Of a stretch of DNA of 15,861 nucleotides, positions 13,601-15,861 are shown in pieces (the stretch's first letter is position 1; each line of letters starts with the position of its first letter). The stretch is taken from contig JBILVB010000093.1 of assembly GCA_044370695.1 (NCBI GenBank), positions 1-15,861 of the forward strand. Reading direction: 5' to 3'. The notes beneath the pieces were generated by a model. It saw only the letters and a list, made by a program, of their open reading frames with translations, did not search any database and was not told the origin of the DNA. Both the position numbers and the translations under genes were made by a program. This stretch comes from JBEIFW01 sp044370695. Lineage in GTDB: Bacteria; Actinomycetota; Acidimicrobiia; Acidimicrobiales; Ilumatobacteraceae.

Positions 13601-15861
13601 GGGCGCCGACGTCGGGTCGAGCCTGTTCCGGTCGGCGGCCGAGACGAACCCGTGGTGGCAGCTCGACCTCGGTCGAGTCACCCGCATCGGCGGGGTCCGC
13701 CTGCATGGCTCGCTCGACCAGCCGGCCGAGAGCACCGGGCTCGTCGTCTACGTGTCCGACGTCCCGTTCACCAACCCGATCATCACCACCCCGGGGCTCT
13801 CGACGTTCCGGGTCGTCAACGTCGCCGGCCGGGTCTCCGAGGTGACCATCCGGCGCAGCGCCCGCTACGTCCAGGTGCGCCGCCTGGCCACCAACGAACG
13901 GCTCGCCCTCGCCGAGGTCCAGGTGCTGCGGCCCTCGAGCGCGATCGCCACCGACACCGCCACCGCGACGGCGTCGAGCGCACACAGCGCCAGCACGGCC
14001 GCCGAGGAGGCGATCGACGGCGGTCGCCTCGGCACCGAGGGATCCGCCGACCTGTTCATGTCGAACGTCGAGGCCAACCCGTGGTGGCAGCTCGAGCTCC
14101 CGAGGCTCGACACGGCGGCGACGGCTCCGGTGGAGCGGCCGATGATCGGCAGCATCCGCATCTGGGGCCGCACCGACCAACTGGCCGGTCAGACCGCCAA
14201 CCTCGAGGTGTACGTCTCCGACGACGGCGTGACGTGGGGTTCGCCGGCAGCGACGTTCCCGGGCGTCGTCGACCGGATGGTCGAGCTACCGATCGACCGC
14301 GCCGGACGATTCGTGCGGATCCGCCGGACCGACACCGCAGCGCTCGCCCTCGCCGAGGTACAACTCTTCGGCCGAGGGGGCGTGCCGATCCGCACCGTCG
14401 GCAACCGGGTCGGTGCGACCGCGCCGGCGTTGTTGCCGACCTCGGGCTGGGTGGCATCCCAGTCCTCGATCGACGGCAGCGGGTACTCCGCCGCCGTCGC
14501 CCTCGACGGCAACACCGACGGCCGGCTCGGCTCCGGTTCGGTCACCCGCACCGCCCCGGACCTCGCCGGGTCGTGGTGGCAGGTGGACATGCAGACCACC
14601 CGACCCGTCGGCGTCGTGCGGATCTGGAACCGCTCCGACACCACCGGATCGCTGAAGGACCTGCGCATCTACGTGAGCAACGTGCCGTTCCTCGCCGACC
14701 CCGACGGCCAGGACGGCGTGTGGAGCACGGGCGTCGACGGTGCGCCGGGCGATTACCTCGAGGTGCCGGTGTTCCACAACGCCCGGTACCTCCAGGTGCG
14801 CAACGAGTCCGGCCGGTCGATGTCGATCGCCGAGATCCAGGTCACCAACGGCACCGGGCTCACCCGGGACATCCCGACGGTGCCCGGCAACCGGCCCCCG
14901 ACGGTTGCGATCACGAGCCCGCTCAACGGCGCCACGGTGTCGGTGGCCGGCGGCGTGAACCTCGTGGCGGTGGCCGTCGACCCCGACGGCAGCGTGCAGC
15001 GCGTCGAGTTCTTCAACGGCACGATCCCGCTCGGCGTCGCCAACACCCCGCCGTTCGCCCTCGCGCTGCCGGCGATCATCCCGGGTACGTACACGGTGCG
15101 GGCGTCCGCCGTCGACGACGTCGGCGCCACCGGCCAGTCGGCCCCGGTGACGTTCACCGTGATCGACAACTTCGCCCCGACGGTGACGCTGACGATGCCG
15201 ACCGCCGGGCAGACCGTCAACGGCCCGACGGTGATGCTCGGCGCGACCGCCGCCGACGTCGACGGCTCGATCAGCCGGGTCGATTTCTACCTGGGCGGCT
15301 TCCCGGGCGGCACCCTGCTCGGGTCGGCGACCACGCCGCCGTACCGCTTCTCGTGGACGAACGCCCCCAGCGGCTCGGCGACGATCACCGCCGTCGCCGT
15401 CGACAACCTCGGCAGGACCGGCACCTCGGCGCCGGTCACGTTCACCGTGAACCTCCCGCCGACGGTCACGATGACGAGCCCGGCGGGCGGCACGTGGTTC
15501 AACGTCCGCAGGGTCGAACTCGCCGCCACCGCGAGCGATCCCGACGGCTCGATCACGCAGGTGCAGTTCATGGAGGGGACGACCGTCGTCGCCACCGTGA
15601 CCACGCCGCCGTACGCGTTCACCTGGGACCCGGCCCCCTACGGCACCCGCACGATCTACGCCCGGGCCACCGACGACCGGGGCGCGCTCACCGATTCGTC
15701 CCCGGTGATCTTCTACGTGAACACGCCGCCGACGGTCGCCATGACCGGGCCCGGGTACGCCGGTGCGGTCGGCGCCGACCTCCCCGTCGGCTACTGGCGA
15801 CTCAACGAGTCGGCGACCTACACGCCACCCGGCTCGCTCACCGCGCCGAGCACGCTCGACG
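10644..15861 (+). CDS. Giant secreted multi-lectin surface protein (3' end outside window)
   Basis: The frame is open for 1739 codons from ATG 10644 to the window edge. Residues 1-42 form a signal peptide ending AAAA-P. Residues about 46-315 resemble the bacterial legume-lectin-like domain, with ADGLAVFLTDGS (Asp120) and GYLAVAVDEYGNF (Asp183) as the usual sugar-site landmarks. Then: DUF11-like (333-441); a DUF11-like domain split by a LamG (about 447-765, LamG about 530-735); a further DUF11-like domain (to about 945); three F5/8C discoidin domains (about 950-1097, 1104-1245, 1263-1405); three bacterial Ig-like domains from 1416; and the start of another LamG at about 1716 (GYWRLNES). Nearly every module is a glycan-binding or spacer type, so an adhesin or matrix-binding protein is likely. 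No enzyme domain or cell-wall anchor is visible yet. Only a weak ribosome-binding site (CGGA) precedes the start, which is placed by the signal peptide. Confidence 0.95.
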   Translation, partial: MAWNRPTRSARLALATVVLGLLAGLLPFVVGVGVEVKPAAAAPLAFPVSERFAGSSLANRWLFRGVAALTNDADGWLRLNPATVSQRGSAMLLDTVSTTDGIQIDFDYATYGSTTPLEADGLAVFLTDGSVPEADVNVGAWGGCLGYSGFPAPADPPGSTGSPDDGCASAKGVRKGYLAVAVDEYGNFAKGGAGQPDTTYSDLMPGITVVGSGDGDTVVYRPTGQLPGEYNRLANLAIPGGVSTGSRAGNRHVRLVLAQGRLSIWYGASTAALTQVLTDLDIANAPGQAALPATMRIGFSGTTGGGTNVHEIRNLTINRPILLSELSKTTILPLGESLLNPGATVGYTIRATVDPRSPNPVIAGRLTDDVPTALDNVTWTCSSPNGATCTPNAGSGNRIDTRIDASPGMTVVLQVTGTVASDASLDDAVVGNRVTFRAASGYDANRTTADADKTFTVRSRSDLSSSTAGSITLTPGTAGALPISIVNTSTIAEPAASAAITLPARVVPDTTALPAGCATYPGRPGPLGGLVGWWRMDTAAGTTTPDSSGFGHTGTLSGGAVAGAGRLGSGIEFATTGARLLVADSAALRPPTAVTATAWVNPTLTTTAYYQAVVRKGRDNAEAYILQLYDGKAAFFLRNTTGQAFTVTSPANVALNAWSHLAGSYDGTTLRLYVNGALVAQAAIGTQTLSQDTTGLGIGNAPDVSRDFRGRLDDVRVYNRALGDADVAVLASPDAPTSIACTGLAVGAGATTRLDVPVWLDADANPSVTAAATSAAAVVVAGTRTSASSALNAAVTSGPARFSLGAEVVSNGTLIAGGVGELTVVLRNHGPSDAHGPATFTYVPPADTRITAAPIAPPGIVCATGSGVYPTTTAVTCALSPAAVGQLRSPTLQDGTLAGAPLRVRIPVDVLGRSRVRVEDATGRATITAANANLETGLTALADDWRQWSGTVLRTPAWVATASSVHDPATNPARAIDRNPSGTVTPGADVGSSLFRSAAETNPWWQLDLGRVTRIGGVRLHGSLDQPAESTGLVVYVSDVPFTNPIITTPGLSTFRVVNVAGRVSEVTIRRSARYVQVRRLATNERLALAEVQVLRPSSAIATDTATATASSAHSASTAAEEAIDGGRLGTEGSADLFMSNVEANPWWQLELPRLDTAATAPVERPMIGSIRIWGRTDQLAGQTANLEVYVSDDGVTWGSPAATFPGVVDRMVELPIDRAGRFVRIRRTDTAALALAEVQLFGRGGVPIRTVGNRVGATAPALLPTSGWVASQSSIDGSGYSAAVALDGNTDGRLGSGSVTRTAPDLAGSWWQVDMQTTRPVGVVRIWNRSDTTGSLKDLRIYVSNVPFLADPDGQDGVWSTGVDGAPGDYLEVPVFHNARYLQVRNESGRSMSIAEIQVTNGTGLTRDIPTVPGNRPPTVAITSPLNGATVSVAGGVNLVAVAVDPDGSVQRVEFFNGTIPLGVANTPPFALALPAIIPGTYTVRASAVDDVGATGQSAPVTFTVIDNFAPTVTLTMPTAGQTVNGPTVMLGATAADVDGSISRVDFYLGGFPGGTLLGSATTPPYRFSWTNAPSGSATITAVAVDNLGRTGTSAPVTFTVNLPPTVTMTSPAGGTWFNVRRVELAATASDPDGSITQVQFMEGTTVVATVTTPPYAFTWDPAPYGTRTIYARATDDRGALTDSSPVIFYVNTPPTVAMTGPGYAGAVGADLPVGYWRLNESATYTPPGSLTAPSTLD
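12231..12842 (+). other. LamG/concanavalin-like domain nested in a DUF11-like domain
   Basis: The encoded residues (about 530-735) run from GLVGWWRMDTAAGTTTPDSSG through AWVNPT, WSHLAGSYDGTTLRLYVNG and RGRLDDVRVYNRALG, a textbook LamG/laminin-G-like jelly roll that binds sugars or proteins. It lies between Cys517 (ALPAGC) and Cys741 (SIACTGLAVGAGATT), which look like the two halves of one DUF11-like domain. Confidence 0.85.
13491..14858 (+). repeat. Three consecutive F5/8 type C (discoidin) domains
   Basis: Three units each start with a W-x-A-(T/S)-x-SS or ATASS motif, carry an (A/V)xxAxDG or AIDRN-like segment, have a central WWQ(L/V)(D/E) core (Trp1004, Trp1147, Trp1311) and end with (L/I)AE(V/I)Q(V/L). 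This is the typical discoidin pattern (CBM32-like), usually binding galactose-type sugars or other surface glycans. The three copies are clearly diverged and so are not a recent duplication. Confidence 0.85.
14889..15721 (+). repeat. Three tandem bacterial Ig-like domains (Big_17 type)
   Basis: Units begin at NRPPTVAITSP (14889), NFAPTVTLTMP (about 15168) and LPPTVTMTSP (about 15453). Each contains DxDGSI/V-x-(R/Q)V-(E/D/Q)F and ends with PV(T/I)F-x-V, about 90-95 residues per unit. They are spacer or stalk modules common in secreted actinobacterial proteins. A fourth begins at about 15722 (NTPPTVAMTGP) and is interrupted by a LamG start. Confidence 0.85.

Noticed and set aside
9687..14180. 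A 1497-codon open frame on the minus strand
   Set aside because: In-register antisense of the lectin-domain giant and out-of-frame over parA. It is Arg/Gly/Asp-rich with no recognisable domain.

Overview
The window is very GC-rich DNA with pronounced third-position GC bias, GTG starts and tight gene packing. This points to a high-GC actinobacterium. A lineage such as Acidimicrobiia is plausible from the style of the surface proteins, but this is an inference and not a proven assignment. No rRNA, tRNA, CRISPR array or insertion sequence is visible.

Layout. Two giant genes for secreted, modular surface proteins run off the two ends of the window and flank a compact central cluster. Positions 1-7554 (minus) hold the first 2518 residues of a giant protein. 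It has a signal peptide, DUF11-like beta-sandwich domains, an aromatic-rich region, a six-bladed NHL propeller interrupted by an NPCBM-type carbohydrate-binding module, an SdrD-B-like domain, and a right-handed beta-helix that is still running at the window edge. Upstream on the same strand lie a cytochrome P450 (7631-8917), a small protein with two ribbon-helix-helix-like units (8976-9506) and a ParA/Soj-type ATPase (9503-10396). From 10644 to the right edge (plus) is a second giant secreted protein of at least 1739 residues. It has a bacterial legume-lectin-like domain, DUF11-like domains, a LamG domain, three F5/8C (discoidin) domains, three Ig-like domains, and the start of another LamG.

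How they may work together. parA and the ribbon-helix-helix gene overlap by 4 bp, which is the layout of a type Ib partition pair (ATPase plus DNA-binding adaptor). The divergent region 10397-10643 carries two FliA/sigma-28-like promoter candidates with the same CTCAACTCCGG -35 segment. One faces parA and would make its transcript essentially leaderless. The other faces the lectin giant. This suggests, without proving it, co-regulation of an orphan ParA positioning pair with a glycan-binding surface protein. The P450 has all canonical motifs, its own strong ribosome-binding site, and a hairpin just after its stop codon.

The most interesting structural signal is nesting. In both giants a carbohydrate-binding domain sits inside another repeat unit instead of between units: NPCBM within NHL blade 4, LamG within a DUF11-like domain between two cysteines, and probably a second LamG within an Ig-like domain at the right edge. 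No stretch longer than 300 bp lacks a gene; the longest gap is the 247-bp divergent region.
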